Shown here piece after piece: positions 34,473 through 44,676 of a DNA stretch of 64,000 nucleotides. Origin of the DNA: Croceicoccus naphthovorans (GTDB taxonomy: Bacteria > Pseudomonadota > Alphaproteobacteria > Sphingomonadales > Sphingomonadaceae); assembly GCF_001028705.1 (NCBI RefSeq), contig NZ_CP011770.1, forward strand, positions 375,501 to 439,500. Direction: 5' to 3'. The notes below the pieces were generated by a model. That model searched no databases. It had not been told where the DNA came from and saw only the letters and a list, made by a program, of their open reading frames with translations. Every line of letters starts with the position of its first letter. The first letter of the stretch is position 1. The position numbers and the translations under genes are program-made.

Positions 34473-35489
34473 TTACCGTAGCAGGCCGAGCGCGTCGTAG
34501 GTCGAGGCCAGAGTCGCGCTGGCCGCATCGCGCGCCTTTGCCGCGCCGGTTGCCAATTGCCGGTCGAGCTCTGGCGTATCGACGCGCAGGGCATTGAACC
34601 GTTCGCTGATCGGGCGCAGCGTTTCGACCAGCAATTCGCCCAGCGCAGGCTTGAACGCGCCGAAACCCTGCCCGCCATATTCGGACAGCACATCCGCCAC
34701 GCTCTTGCCGGTCAGTGCGCCGAAGATCGAGACAAGGTTCAGCGCCTCTGCCCGGCCTTCCAGACCCTTCTCCTCGCCGGGTAGCGGTTCGGGGTCGGTC
34801 TTGGCCTTTTTGATCTTCTTCATCACCGTGTCGGCATCGTCGGACAGGTTGACCCGGCTCATCTCCGAGGGGTCGGACTTGCTCATCTTGGCTGTGCCGT
34901 CGCGCAGCGACATGATCCGCGCCGCCTCGGGCGGGATAAACGGTTCAGGCAAGGTGAAGACCGGTGCCTCTTCCTCACAGAAATCGTTGTTGAACTTCTG
35001 CGCGATGTCGCGGGCCAGTTCCAGATGCTGCTTCTGGTCGTCGCCCACCGGAACGTGCGTTGCCTGATAGAGCAGAACGTCGGCGGCCTGCAGGACCGGA
35101 TAGGTGAACAGGGCGACGCTGGCCCCTTCGCGGTTCTTGCCCGACTTGTCCTTGAACTGCGTCATGCGGTTCAACCAGCCCATGCGCGCCGTGCCGTTGA
35201 GCAGCCATTGGAGCTCTGCATGGGCGGGAACGCGGGCCTGGTTGAACAGGACCGACTTGGTCGTATCGACACCGCAGGCCAGCAGCGCGGCGGCCATCGT
35301 GCGAGTATTGGCCGAAAGCTCTGCCGGATCGTGCGGCATGGAAATTGCGTGGAGGTCGGCAAGGAAAAAGAAGCATTCGCCCCCGGTCTGCGCCACCTCA
35401 TCCTGCATCTTTACCCAGTTACGGATCGCGCCGAGGTAGTTGCCGAGGTGGAGGTTGCCAGTGGGCTGGATGCCCGAAACGATACGCAT
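34473..35489 (-). CDS. trpS: Tryptophanyl-tRNA synthetase
   Basis: A 338-residue class I aminoacyl-tRNA synthetase. The HIGH-like signature lies in SGIQPTGNLHLGNYLGA at the N-terminus and the KMSKS loop is TAKMSKSDPSE near residue 200. Length is normal. It is on the same strand as murJ but separated from it by about 220 bp. Confidence 0.97.
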   Translation of the reverse strand: MRIVSGIQPTGNLHLGNYLGAIRNWVKMQDEVAQTGGECFFFLADLHAISMPHDPAELSANTRTMAAALLACGVDTTKSVLFNQARVPAHAELQWLLNGTARMGWLNRMTQFKDKSGKNREGASVALFTYPVLQAADVLLYQATHVPVGDDQKQHLELARDIAQKFNNDFCEEEAPVFTLPEPFIPPEAARIMSLRDGTAKMSKSDPSEMSRVNLSDDADTVMKKIKKAKTDPEPLPGEEKGLEGRAEALNLVSIFGALTGKSVADVLSEYGGQGFGAFKPALGELLVETLRPISERFNALRVDTPELDRQLATGAAKARDAASATLASTYDALGLLR

Positions 35490-35706
35490 GGCTATTGGCT
35501 TTCGCTGAAATTCTGGAAAATCGGGGATGGGCCCGCCGCATGGGGGCAGGCGTGCGCCTTAATGCGCGAAGGCTGTGCAGCCCCGCCACTTCCAGGCCGC
35601 CCGGCCGCGCACCGCAAAGCGGCGCGGCGCGGCGCTGGGGCCAGCATAGATCATCGCCTTGTCCATGGCGGCGGGTATTAACACAGCAGGACGAGGTGTG
35701 AACCCT

Positions 35707-37299
35707 CTACTTGGCGGACGAACGGCGGCGCCTAAGCTGCGCGATCAGGTCTTTGTCGAGAGCGCCTACGATCCACGCCACGGCAAAGAACACGGCCATG
35801 CCTGTCAGCACCAGCGCGGCCAGCGACCAGATTCGTTCGATCACATTGCCGCCATAGCGATCCGCCATCAGGGGAACGAGGAACCAAAGTGCCGCGCCCA
35901 TCGCCGCGCTGGCTAGGACCTGCCGTGCGATCCGGCCGCCCAGCTTGGCGGTAAAGCGGAACCACCCACGTGCCTGTAGAATCGTGTAGAGCGTCAGTAC
36001 GTTCAACGTGGCGGTAAAGGCGGTCGCTGCGGCCAGTCCGACGATGCCGTAACGTGGCACGACGTAAAAATTGATCGCGATGTTGATCGCCAGCACGGCG
36101 GCAGCGACGAAGACCGGGGTCTTGGTATCCTCCCGGCTGAAGAACGCGGGCTGGAACACCTTGACCAGCACATAGGCGGGCAGGCCGATGACCAGTGCGA
36201 TGACGATGTCGCCCATGATCAACCCGTCCTGACCCGTCATCTTGCCGCCGACGAAGAACGCCGTGGTAAAGGCCGGGGCACAGATCGCCAACGCAACTGC
36301 GGCGGGCAAGGTCAGCAGCGTCGCCATCTCCACAGCGTTCGTTTGCAACCGCTGCGCTTCCAGGTCGTCGCCGGTCTGGATATGGCGGGCCAGCATCGGC
36401 AGGATTGCGGTGCCCAGCGCAATGCCGACGATGCCCAGCGGCATCTGGTTCAACCGGTCGGCCAGCTTCAACAGGGTCAGCGAACCCTGCGGCAGGGTCG
36501 TGGCGAAGAACGTGTCGACGAACTGGCTGATCTGGTAAACGCCCGCGCCGAACGTGGCGGGCAGAATCAACATGCCAAGCCGCTTGATCTCTGGCGTGAT
36601 CCTGGGCGTCGTGATGCGCAACCGAACCCCGGCGCGTCGCGTCGCCCACCACATATAGGCCAGCTGCACCGCCCCGGCGACCGGGATGGAAATGGCGAGT
36701 ACGGTTGCGATATCGAGATCGCTGCCTCCGTGATGGCCGACCCAGTACCCCACGCCCAGTCCGGCGATCAGCACGATATTGAGTAGCACCGGCACAAAGG
36801 CCCCGGGTGCGAACTTCGAGCGGGCGTTCAAAAGCCCCGACAGCATCGCGACCAGACTGACCAGCCCCAGATAGGGAAACGTGATCTGCGCAAGCTTTAC
36901 CGACAGCTCGAACTTGCCGGGCACATCCTGATAATCGCGCGCGAGCAGCCAGACGATCCCCGGCATCGCCAGCAGGCAGAGCGCGGTAAAGCCCAGCAGC
37001 ACCCAGACGAAGATCGACAGCACGTCCTGCGCGAAATGGTTTGCGCCGGCCTCCCCGCCGTTTGGGCCCTGATCCCCGTCGTGCAACCGCCGCGAATACA
37101 TCGGCACGAAAGCGACGGAAAACGCACCCTCGGCAAAAAGCCGCCGGAAAGTGTTGGGCAGAATGAAGGCCAGCTGAAACGCGTCAGCCGCAAGCCCCGC
37201 GCCCAGCACGCGGGCCAGCAACATGTCGCGCGCGAAGCCGAAAACGCGGCTAAGCGCCGTAAGCCCGCCGATCGTGCCGACGTTGCGGACGAGGCTCAT
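35707..37299 (-). CDS. murJ: Lipid II flippase MurJ
   Basis: A 530-residue inner-membrane protein with about fourteen hydrophobic segments that flips lipid-linked peptidoglycan precursor. Typical stretches are NVGTIGGLTALSRVFGFARD at the N-terminus, NTFRRLFAEGAFSVAFVPMY and LNQMPLGIVGIALGTAILP. Length is normal. secB is upstream on the same strand with a 31-bp gap, so the two may be co-transcribed. Confidence 0.96.
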   Translation of the reverse strand: MSLVRNVGTIGGLTALSRVFGFARDMLLARVLGAGLAADAFQLAFILPNTFRRLFAEGAFSVAFVPMYSRRLHDGDQGPNGGEAGANHFAQDVLSIFVWVLLGFTALCLLAMPGIVWLLARDYQDVPGKFELSVKLAQITFPYLGLVSLVAMLSGLLNARSKFAPGAFVPVLLNIVLIAGLGVGYWVGHHGGSDLDIATVLAISIPVAGAVQLAYMWWATRRAGVRLRITTPRITPEIKRLGMLILPATFGAGVYQISQFVDTFFATTLPQGSLTLLKLADRLNQMPLGIVGIALGTAILPMLARHIQTGDDLEAQRLQTNAVEMATLLTLPAAVALAICAPAFTTAFFVGGKMTGQDGLIMGDIVIALVIGLPAYVLVKVFQPAFFSREDTKTPVFVAAAVLAINIAINFYVVPRYGIVGLAAATAFTATLNVLTLYTILQARGWFRFTAKLGGRIARQVLASAAMGAALWFLVPLMADRYGGNVIERIWSLAALVLTGMAVFFAVAWIVGALDKDLIAQLRRRRSSAK

Positions 37300-37330
37300 C
37301 GTGCGCCCGCGCCGATCAGCGGCTCAACGC

Positions 37331-37888
37331 TCAGGCTTCGCCCGTCGGCGTCGTGCCGAAATCGGCGGCGGGGTCCTTGCCCTCTGCCTGGCGCTGCTGA
37401 AGCTGCTGAATGTAGATGCCCTGGAAATCGATGGGGTCGAGCAGCATCGGCGGGAAACCGGCATCGCGCACCGCATCGCCGATGATCCGGCGGGCGAAGG
37501 GGAACAGGATGCGCGGCGCTTCGGAATACAGGAACATGTGTCCCTGTTCCGGCGCGACATTGCGCATGCCGATCAGCCCGCAATAATCGAGGTCGACGAT
37601 GTAAATCGTGCCCTGATCGCCCTTGGCGGAGACGGTGATCTTCAGCGTCACTTCGTGCACTTCGCCGTCCACCGGGGTGGCATTGATGTTGAACTGCACG
37701 TCGATGTTCGGCTGCCCCTGCCACTGATAGCTTTTGGGCGCGTTCGGGTTTTCGACCGACAGGTCCTTGATATACTGCGAAATCAGCCCGATCGCGGGCT
37801 GGTTGTCGGCACCGTTCGGCTTGGGATCGTTGTTCGCCCCGTCGGTGTTTCCGCCAAGATCGGTGATGATGTTGCCTTCGTCGGCCAT
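37331..37888 (-). CDS. secB: Protein-export chaperone SecB
   Basis: A 185-residue tetrameric chaperone that keeps precursors unfolded for SecA. Conserved stretches include QYIKDLSVENPNAPKSYQWQ, LDYCGLIGMRNVAPEQ and LFPFARRIIGDAVRDAGFPP. The N-terminal 30 residues are Gly/Asn-rich and variable. The ATG at 37888 is chosen for the family start; the longer frame to 38044 is rejected. It diverges from the Tim44-like gene across about 270 bp in which no further gene is seen. Confidence 0.96.
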   Translation of the reverse strand: MADEGNIITDLGGNTDGANNDPKPNGADNQPAIGLISQYIKDLSVENPNAPKSYQWQGQPNIDVQFNINATPVDGEVHEVTLKITVSAKGDQGTIYIVDLDYCGLIGMRNVAPEQGHMFLYSEAPRILFPFARRIIGDAVRDAGFPPMLLDPIDFQGIYIQQLQQRQAEGKDPAADFGTTPTGEA

Positions 37889-38159
37889 GTGTCGTTTCGC
37901 CTGATTCGAATCGTGCAAGAAAATCGGGTGGTGCGTCCGCGTTTTTCCCGCCGGGAAGTGCACGCGGCCATTGCCGCCGCGCCTAGCACCGGTCGCCGCC
38001 CCTCGCAACCGCGCCTTGCGGCCCATGCACCGGTGAACGATCATCTGGAACCCGCCTGTGTGTTAGACTGTTGTCGATTTGTGTTTCCTTCCTATTTGGG
38101 GCAGGTTCACCTTTATCTGTCATAATGACTTCACACGCACGCAAACGGGACAGATCCCA

Positions 38160-38837
38160 GTGATAGTTGAAATCGTCATCCTCGCCATGATCGCCGCCTT
38201 TCTGGGCCTGCGCCTCTATTCGGTGCTGGGCCGGCGCGCCGAACATGAAGAAGAGACACTGATGGGGCACCTGCCCCGTGCCGCCGAACCGCGTCAGCCT
38301 GCGCAGGGGGGCGTAGAGTCCGGCCCCGCCCGCACCAACGATCCGGCAGGTGCGGCGATGGACCGTGCTCTGGCCGACGTGCCGATGGGTGCGCACCGCG
38401 CGCTGCGCGAGATTGCCGCGTCGGACCGCCGCTTTACGCCCGCTGCCTTCACCGAAGGGGCGAAGGCTGCTTATGGCATGATCCTTGAGGCGTTCTGGAA
38501 GGGCGACAAGGAAACGCTGAACGAACTATGCGACGACGACGTCTACGCCAGTTTCGCCAGTGCTATCGACGCGCGCGAGGAAGCGGGCGAAGTGGTCGAG
38601 AACCGCCTGATCCGCATTAACCAGGCAGAGATCGCCAGCGCCGACTTCGATTCGCCGATGGCCCGCATCACCGTCCGATTCGACGCCGACATCGCGGCGA
38701 TGACGAAGGACAAGGACGGCAACATGATCGCCGGTTCGCTGGACGATGCAGTGGAAATCCACGATGTCTGGACCTTTAGCCGCAAGGTTACCGCGATGCG
38801 GCCCGACTGGCTGCTCGACGAAACCGACGAGGGCTGA
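38160..38837 (+). CDS. timA: Tim44/TimA-family putative adaptor protein
   Basis: A 225-residue protein with an N-terminal membrane anchor (VILAMIAAFLGLRLYSVLG) and a C-terminal Tim44-like domain (from about residue 90: AYGMILEAFWKGDKETLNEL). Homologues in alphaproteobacteria relate to the mitochondrial import motor component Tim44; their bacterial role is not well defined. GTG at 38160 is taken as the start because it puts the anchor at the N-terminus. Its position next to secB and mltA is conserved. Confidence 0.85.
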   Translation: MIVEIVILAMIAAFLGLRLYSVLGRRAEHEEETLMGHLPRAAEPRQPAQGGVESGPARTNDPAGAAMDRALADVPMGAHRALREIAASDRRFTPAAFTEGAKAAYGMILEAFWKGDKETLNELCDDDVYASFASAIDAREEAGEVVENRLIRINQAEIASADFDSPMARITVRFDADIAAMTKDKDGNMIAGSLDDAVEIHDVWTFSRKVTAMRPDWLLDETDEG

Positions 38838-38847
38838 TCTTCCCATC

Positions 38848-39990
38848 ATGACCAAGCGTCTGCTGCGCCGGATCGCGATTTTTTCCGGCGTGGCCGCATT
38901 GGCCGCTTGTGCGCCAACACCTCCGGAAGAGGCGCCCCCGCCGCCCGATGCGACCAATGCAGTCGAAGCCGGGGTCGTGGCCGGGCCTTCGGTCGCGACG
39001 CTTGGACTAAGCCGCGATGACGCAGAGGCGGCGCGCCTGTCCTTCATGGAATCTTGCCCCACGCTGCTGGCGCGCAACGACGCCAGCGGGATCGCGGCCT
39101 ACTGGACGACGGTCTGCGATGCTGCGCCTGATTGGGGCGGCGATCCGGTTCGCTTTTTTACGCGGTATTTCGAAACCGCGCGGGTTGGTGATGGCGCGGC
39201 GTTCCTGACCGGGTATTTCGAGCCGCAGATTGCGGGCGTGAGGACGCGAACGGCGGGCTACGACGTGCCGGTCTATGGCATGCCGTCCGACCTGATCCGC
39301 GATCCATCGTGGACGGGTGAGGGGCGCGGACCGCTTGGCCGTCTCGACGAAACCGGAAAATTCGTGCCGTACTATGAGCGTGCCGAAATTGTTTCCGGCG
39401 CCCTTGACGGTAGCGCCCCGGTCATCGGCTGGGCCAAGGACCCGATCGACTTCTTCTTTCTGCAGATTCAGGGTTCGGGCCAGTTGATCGGGCCGGACGG
39501 ACAGGTCCTGCGCATTGGCTATGCCGGGCAGAACGGGCGCGAATATGTCGCTATCGGACGGGTGCTGCGCGAACGCGGCGTCTTCGCCCCGGGTGAAGCG
39601 ACGATGCAGGGGATCGTGGACTGGCTCCATGCCAATCCCGATCAGGCCGATGTGGTGATGAACGAGAACAAGTCGTGGGTGTTTTTTAACGAGCTGACCG
39701 GCGACGGGCCGCTGGGCGCGCTTGGCGTGCCGGTGCGCGCGCATGCCAGTGTCGCCGCCGATCCGCGATTTGTGCCGTTGGGCGCGCCCGTCTTTATCGA
39801 TGCCGTGCATGACGTGGCCGACGGGCTGTGGATCGCGCAGGACACCGGCGGCGCGATCAAGGGCGCAAACCGGTTCGACACGTTCTGGGGCGCGGGCGAG
39901 GATGCGAAACGCATCGCGGGCGGGATGAGCAGCGACGCCACTGCCCTGATCCTGCTGCCGAAGGGAACGCTGACGCGGCTGGCCCGGTGA
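38848..39990 (+). CDS. mltA: Membrane-bound lytic murein transglycosylase A
   Basis: A 380-residue lipoprotein (lipobox LAAC near residue 18) that cleaves peptidoglycan. The MltA domain begins about residue 110 (FLTGYFEPQIAG), and the catalytic 3D-type region is AQDTGGAIKGANRFDTFWG near residue 330. A proline-rich linker follows the lipidated Cys. The gene overlaps the Smr-domain gene by the GTGA junction. Confidence 0.94.
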   Translation: MTKRLLRRIAIFSGVAALAACAPTPPEEAPPPPDATNAVEAGVVAGPSVATLGLSRDDAEAARLSFMESCPTLLARNDASGIAAYWTTVCDAAPDWGGDPVRFFTRYFETARVGDGAAFLTGYFEPQIAGVRTRTAGYDVPVYGMPSDLIRDPSWTGEGRGPLGRLDETGKFVPYYERAEIVSGALDGSAPVIGWAKDPIDFFFLQIQGSGQLIGPDGQVLRIGYAGQNGREYVAIGRVLRERGVFAPGEATMQGIVDWLHANPDQADVVMNENKSWVFFNELTGDGPLGALGVPVRAHASVAADPRFVPLGAPVFIDAVHDVADGLWIAQDTGGAIKGANRFDTFWGAGEDAKRIAGGMSSDATALILLPKGTLTRLAR

Positions 39991-40571
39991 GGGGCCCCCA
40001 AACACCGCCACGCCCTCGCACGCCGAGAGGTCTGAGTGAGGAAGAGGCGACGCTCTGGGCCAAAGTCGCCAGCACGGTCACGCCGCTGAAAGAGCGGATG
40101 ACGCGGCCTGCTCCGGTCGTGGTGAAGGCAGCACCTGTCGTTATCGCGCCGCCCAAAAAGCTGCCGAAAGGCCGCATACCGACCGCCAAACCAGCCCCGG
40201 CTCCGCCACCGCCACCTGCGCCGCCGGGCCTCGATTCGCATTGGGAGCGGCGCCTGTCGGGCCGTCAGCTTCAGCCTGATTTCACGCTCGACCTGCATGG
40301 TCATACGCTGGATCAGGCGCATCGGCGGCTGGATATGGGGCTGGCGCAGGCCAAGGCGATGGGCGCGCGGGTGGTGCTGTTGGTGACGGGCCGCCCGCGT
40401 CCGGTGGAGGCTGCGGACCGCGGCGAACGGCGCGGCGTGATCCGGGCAAAGGTGCTCGACTGGCTGGCGGCAGGCCCGCACGGGTCCGACATCGCCGCCG
40501 TGCGCAATGCGCAGCGCCGCCATGGCGGGGAAGGCGCGCTCTACCTGATTTTGCGGAGGGGGCAGCCGTGA
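39987..40571 (+). CDS. Smr-domain protein
   Basis: A 194-residue protein. The N-terminal ~85 residues are Pro/Ala-rich. The C-terminal Smr domain has LDLHGHTLDQAHRRL near residue 95, VVLLVTGRPR and RGVIRAKVLDWL. Smr domains are DNA- or RNA-nuclease-like modules related to MutS2; here the domain stands alone. The GTG start at 39987 overlaps the mltA stop (GTGA). It is in the mltA transcript. Confidence 0.88.
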   Translation: MRGPQTPPRPRTPRGLSEEEATLWAKVASTVTPLKERMTRPAPVVVKAAPVVIAPPKKLPKGRIPTAKPAPAPPPPPAPPGLDSHWERRLSGRQLQPDFTLDLHGHTLDQAHRRLDMGLAQAKAMGARVVLLVTGRPRPVEAADRGERRGVIRAKVLDWLAAGPHGSDIAAVRNAQRRHGGEGALYLILRRGQP

Positions 40572-40583
40572 AAGAAAAGACCG

Positions 40584-40921
40584 ATGCCGCCCTTCGTGGC
40601 GATAGGATACGGCGACCAGGCTGGATATAACGCGACCGACGACAAAGTTCTAAAGTGCGCGCGCGCCAACGATGCCGGACTGGTGCGACAGGGCGCGATC
40701 ATGGACTTAGCGGGTTAAGCAATGCAGATCCGCAACCACGACGCCGCCCGAACGGAGGTACGCAAGGGTGCTTAAATGCGCACCGACCTGCCGATCCGGG
40801 CCATGCTGTAATCAAAGCCGACGATTTGGAAGCTGCCATCGCCATGATCGCCAAGTCACCCTGCGCCGTTGCATTGGGCGTAAGCGAGGTCTGGCCGTTG
40901 ATCGGACCCAACCAGACCTGA
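40584..40921 (+). pseudogene. Degenerate YciI-like (YCII domain) protein gene
   Basis: Reading frames in this stretch together spell a YciI-family protein: PPFVAIGYGDQAGYNATDD, then MQIRNHDAARTEVRKGA, then MRTDLPI, and finally DDLEAAIAMIAKSPCAVALG and VSEVWPLIGP. Two in-frame stops (TAA at 40716 and 40773) and a frameshift near 40790-40805 break it. YCII proteins are small enzyme-like domains. The remaining bases to 41068 hold nothing recognisable. Confidence 0.85.
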
Positions 40922-41068
40922 GATCGCTATGAAGACCGGGGCACCGAAAGTGATTCCCCGCGAGGCCGAACAGCCGCCGTTCCTAATTGGCGCGTAGCCA
41001 AGCGGACCGGATGGCCCGCGCCCGGCGCTTGCTGGGGCCTCGCCCAAATGGCTAGGACACACATCAAA

Positions 41069-42682
41069 TCACGCCACCTGCGCCTCATGCGTCGCCGCGG
41101 CCTGCGCGATTTCCGCAGCCGGTTCGGTGCGGATCAAGTAGTCGAACGCCGAAAGTGCCGCCTTCGATCCTTCGCCCATTGCGATGATGATCTGTTTGTA
41201 AGGCACCGTCGTCGCATCGCCCGCCGCGAAAATGCCCGGCAGGTTGGTCGCCGCACGGTCGTCGATCTCGATCTCGCCGTGCTTCGACAAGGCGATGCCG
41301 CTGTCTTTCAACCACTCGGTATTGGGAACAAGGCCGATCTGCACGAACACGCCTTCCAGCGGGATCGTGTGCTCATCGCCGCTCTCGCGGTTCTTGTAGA
41401 TCAGGCCATTCACCTTGCTGCCGTCGCCGGTAATCTCGGTCGTCTGGGCCGAGACGTGGATGTCGACGTTGGCAAAGCTCTTCAACTTGTCGACCAGCAC
41501 CTGATCGGCGCGCAGCTTGCTGTCGAACTCGATCAGCGTGACGTGGCCGACGATGTTGGCAAGGTCGATCGCCGCTTCGACGCCGGAGTTTCCCCCGCCG
41601 ATCACCGCAACGCGCTTGCCCTTGAACAGCGGGCCGTCGCAGTGCGGGCAATAGGCCACGCCCTTCGTCTGGTACTCAGCCTCTCCGGGCACGCCCAGCG
41701 AACGCCAGCGGGCGCCCGTCGACAGCACGATGCTGCGTGCACTCAGCGTGCCGCCGTTCTCAAACTCGACGGTGTGGTATTCGCCGGGCTTGTCCGCCGG
41801 GATCAGCTTGCTGGCACGCACCGGCTTCACGACGTCGATGTCGTATTCGCTAATATGCGCCTCCATCTGTGCCGAGAGCTTGGGACCCTCGGTGTAGATG
41901 GTGGAGATGAAGTTCTCGATCCCCATCGTGTCCAGCACCTGCCCACCGATGCGGTCGGCGGCGATGCCCGTGCGAAAGCCCTTGCGCGCCATATAGATCG
42001 ACGCAGCCGATCCGGCGGGACCGCCGCCGACGACCAACGTTTCGAACGGGGCCATGCCCTGCATTTCTTCGGCCACGCGATCGGCGGCGCCGGTGTCTAC
42101 CTTGGCCAGAATCTCTTCCAGACCCATGCGCCCGCTGGCCCACATTTCGCCTTCCTTGAAGACGGCGGGAACAGCCAGAACACCGCGTTCCTCGACCTCG
42201 TCCTTGAACGTGCCGCCTTCGATCAGGGTCGCGGACACGCCCTTGTTGAACAGGCTGAGCAGCGTCAGTGCCTGCACAACGTCGGGGCAGTTGTGGCAGG
42301 ATAGCGAGAAATACATCTCGAAATTGTGCGTGCCGCCCAGTGCCTTCGCCTGTTCGACCAGCCTTTCGTCTACCTTTGGCGGATGCCCACCGGCCCAGAG
42401 CAGGGCGAGGACGAGCGAGGTGAATTCGTGGCCCAGCGGAAGGCCCGCGAAGGTCACGGCAACATCGTGGTCACCGGCGCGGCGGATCAGGAAGCTGGGC
42501 AGCCTCACATTATCGCCGTCGAAGCTGGCGGTGACCTTGTCCGACATGTCGGCGATCATGGTCAGCAGTTCGCGGGTCTCGTCCGATTTCTGCCCGTCAC
42601 CAAGCGAGGCGACGAGTTCGATCGGCTCGCGCAGCATGCCGAGGTACTGTTGCAGCTGCTGTTTCAGGTTGGCGTCGAGCAT
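41069..42682 (-). CDS. ahpF: Alkyl hydroperoxide reductase subunit F
   Basis: A 537-residue flavoprotein disulfide reductase that recycles AhpC using NADH. The N-terminal redox-active pair is in [12 protein letters not shown], the FAD site is [18 protein letters not shown], the NAD site is [14 protein letters not shown], and the second CxxC is YCPHCDGP. Length is normal (about 520-530). A terminator lies between ahpC and this gene. Confidence 0.97.
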   Translation of the reverse strand: MLDANLKQQLQQYLGMLREPIELVASLGDGQKSDETRELLTMIADMSDKVTASFDGDNVRLPSFLIRRAGDHDVAVTFAGLPLGHEFTSLVLALLWAGGHPPKVDERLVEQAKALGGTHNFEMYFSLSCHNCPDVVQALTLLSLFNKGVSATLIEGGTFKDEVEERGVLAVPAVFKEGEMWASGRMGLEEILAKVDTGAADRVAEEMQGMAPFETLVVGGGPAGSAASIYMARKGFRTGIAADRIGGQVLDTMGIENFISTIYTEGPKLSAQMEAHISEYDIDVVKPVRASKLIPADKPGEYHTVEFENGGTLSARSIVLSTGARWRSLGVPGEAEYQTKGVAYCPHCDGPLFKGKRVAVIGGGNSGVEAAIDLANIVGHVTLIEFDSKLRADQVLVDKLKSFANVDIHVSAQTTEITGDGSKVNGLIYKNRESGDEHTIPLEGVFVQIGLVPNTEWLKDSGIALSKHGEIEIDDRAATNLPGIFAAGDATTVPYKQIIIAMGEGSKAALSAFDYLIRTEPAAEIAQAAATHEAQVA

Positions 42683-42696
42683 CGGTTAACTCCGTG

Positions 42697-42744
42697 AAAA
42701 AAGACAAAACGGCCCGGGGCTCCGGAAAATGGTGCCCCGGGCCG
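42697..42744 (-). terminator. Terminator/attenuator between ahpC and ahpF
   Basis: On the - strand an 11-bp perfect stem (CGGCCCGGGGC / GCCCCGGGCCG) is followed by TTTTGTCTTTTTT. It would stop most ahpC transcripts and leave less read-through into ahpF. Confidence 0.85.
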
Positions 42745-42803
42745 CATGATGAGACGGTGCCCCTCCAAAGGTTGGGGGGAGGGTGGAGAGGCGCTCCGGC
42801 TCT

Positions 42804-43370
42804 TTAGATCTTGCCGACAAGATCCAGCGACGGGGCAAGGGTATCGCTACCTTCTTCCCACTTCGCCGGGCAGACCTGGCCGGGGTTGTTGCGCACGTAC
42901 TGCGCGGCCTTGATCTTGCGGACGAGTTCGACGGCATTCCGGCCGACGCCTTCGCAGGTGATTTCCATGATCTGGATCACGCCATCGGGATCGACGACGA
43001 AGGTTGCGCGATCGGCCAGGCCCATTTCCTCACGCAGCACGCCGAAGTTCTTCGAAACGGTGTGCAGCTGGTCGCCCAGCATCGGGAACTTGATCTTTGC
43101 GATCTTTTCCGAGGTGTCGTGCCATGCCTTGTGGCTGAAGTGGGTGTCAGTCGACACGCCGTAAACCTCGACGCCCATGCCCTTCAGCGTTTCGTACTGG
43201 TCGGCCATGTCTTCCAGCTCGGTCGGGCACACGAAAGTGAAGTCCGCCGGGTAGAAGAAGAACACGGACCACTTGCCGGAAAGGTCGGCGTCCGAAACGT
43301 CGAAAAAGTCCTGACCGGCCTGAAAGGCGGTGGCGGTGAACGGCTGAATTTTGCTGCCGATGATACCCAT
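42804..43370 (-). CDS. ahpC: Alkyl hydroperoxide reductase subunit C (peroxiredoxin)
   Basis: A 188-residue typical 2-Cys peroxiredoxin. The peroxidatic Cys48 is in DFTFVCPTE and the resolving Cys167 in GQVCPAKW. It reduces peroxides and is recycled by AhpF, encoded just downstream. The ATG at 43370 is the family start. Together with katG this gives two separate peroxide systems in the window. Confidence 0.97.
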   Translation of the reverse strand: MGIIGSKIQPFTATAFQAGQDFFDVSDADLSGKWSVFFFYPADFTFVCPTELEDMADQYETLKGMGVEVYGVSTDTHFSHKAWHDTSEKIAKIKFPMLGDQLHTVSKNFGVLREEMGLADRATFVVDPDGVIQIMEITCEGVGRNAVELVRKIKAAQYVRNNPGQVCPAKWEEGSDTLAPSLDLVGKI

Positions 43371-43507
43371 GCGAATCTGTCTCCTAAAACAGGCGTTGTG
43401 TTTGCCTGCTCCAGATAGGGGATGGATCGCACGATTGAAGCGCAATGTTGCGATGGCGAAGATCGAGAAAACCGATCAATCGCGGAAAAATCAGAAGATT
43501 TTCTCGA

Positions 43508-44578
43508 TTAGCCGCCGCATTGGGCGCGGTGCAGCATGAAATGATCGGCCAATATCAGCGCCATCATCGCCTCGACCACCGGAACGCCGCGAATGCCGAC
43601 GCAGGGATCGTGGCGGCCCTTGGTGACGATTTCGCCCGCCTCGCCTTCGCGCGTGACGGTGGGGACGGGGATCAGGATCGAGCTGGTCGGCTTGAACGCC
43701 ACGCGCACACGCACCGGCTGACCGGTGGAGATGCCGCCCGCAATGCCGCCTGCGTGGTTCGCCTCGAAATCGGGGCCGTTCGCGCCGGGGCGCATCGGAT
43801 CTGCGTTTTGCTCGCCGCGCAGGGTGGCGGCTTCGAACCCGTCGCCGATCTCAACGCCCTTGACCGCGTTGATGCCCATCATTCCGGCGGCAAGGTCTGC
43901 GTCGAGCTTGGCATAGATCGGCGCACCCCAACCGGCGGGAACCCCGGTTGCTTCGCACGTGACGACTGCGCCGAGCGAGGAGCCATCCTTGCGCGCCTTG
44001 TCGACAAGCGATTCCCAGCGGGCTGCGGCCTGTGCGTCGGGGCAGAAGAACGGGTTTTGGCCGATCTGCTCGGCGTCGAAGTTCGCTTCGTCGATGACAT
44101 CGCCGCCGATGGCGCTGACCCACCCGCGGATCGACACGCTGGGCACGATCAGCCTTGCGACCGCGCCCGCCGCGACGCGTGCTGCAGTTTCGCGGGCCGA
44201 ACTTCGTCCGCCGCCACGATAATCGCGGAAACCGTACTTGGCGTCATAGGCATAGTCGGCGTGGCCGGGGCGATAGCTTTTCGCGACCTCTGAATAGTCT
44301 TTGGACCGCTGATCGGTATTCTCGATCATCAGGCTGATCGGCGTGCCCGTGGTCTTGCCTTCGAAAACGCCGGACAGGATGCGGACCTCGTCGGGCTCGC
44401 GCCGCTGCGTGGTAAAGCGGCTGGTGCCCGGTTTGCGCGCGTCAAGAAACGGCTGGATGTCGGTTTCGGTCAGGGCGATTCCCGGTGGGCACCCGTCAAC
44501 CACCGCGCCCAGCGCGGGGCCGTGGCTTTCACCCCATGTCGTGAACCGGAGTGCCCGGCCAAAGGTATTGAAACTCAT
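43508..44578 (-). CDS. aroC: Chorismate synthase
   Basis: A 356-residue FMN-dependent enzyme forming chorismate from 5-enolpyruvylshikimate 3-phosphate. Family signatures are [18 protein letters not shown] near residue 15, [17 protein letters not shown] and [18 protein letters not shown] near residue 125. Length is normal. The ATG at 44578 is the family start; the longer frame upstream is rejected. Confidence 0.97.
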   Translation of the reverse strand: MSFNTFGRALRFTTWGESHGPALGAVVDGCPPGIALTETDIQPFLDARKPGTSRFTTQRREPDEVRILSGVFEGKTTGTPISLMIENTDQRSKDYSEVAKSYRPGHADYAYDAKYGFRDYRGGGRSSARETAARVAAGAVARLIVPSVSIRGWVSAIGGDVIDEANFDAEQIGQNPFFCPDAQAAARWESLVDKARKDGSSLGAVVTCEATGVPAGWGAPIYAKLDADLAAGMMGINAVKGVEIGDGFEAATLRGEQNADPMRPGANGPDFEANHAGGIAGGISTGQPVRVRVAFKPTSSILIPVPTVTREGEAGEIVTKGRHDPCVGIRGVPVVEAMMALILADHFMLHRAQCGG

Positions 44579-44676
44579 GTCGCAGCCTTTCGCGCGCCTC
44601 TTTGGCGGATTGCGGGCAAATGTCCAGTTGCTAGAGAGGTGTCCATCCCAACCCAAGACAATCGGATGGCCAAGGC

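Noticed and set aside
35559..35666. A 35-codon frame on the - strand between trpS and murJ (MDKAMIYAGPS...)
   Set aside because: No ribosome site precedes it, the composition is arginine-rich as in random GC-rich frames, and no family is recognised.
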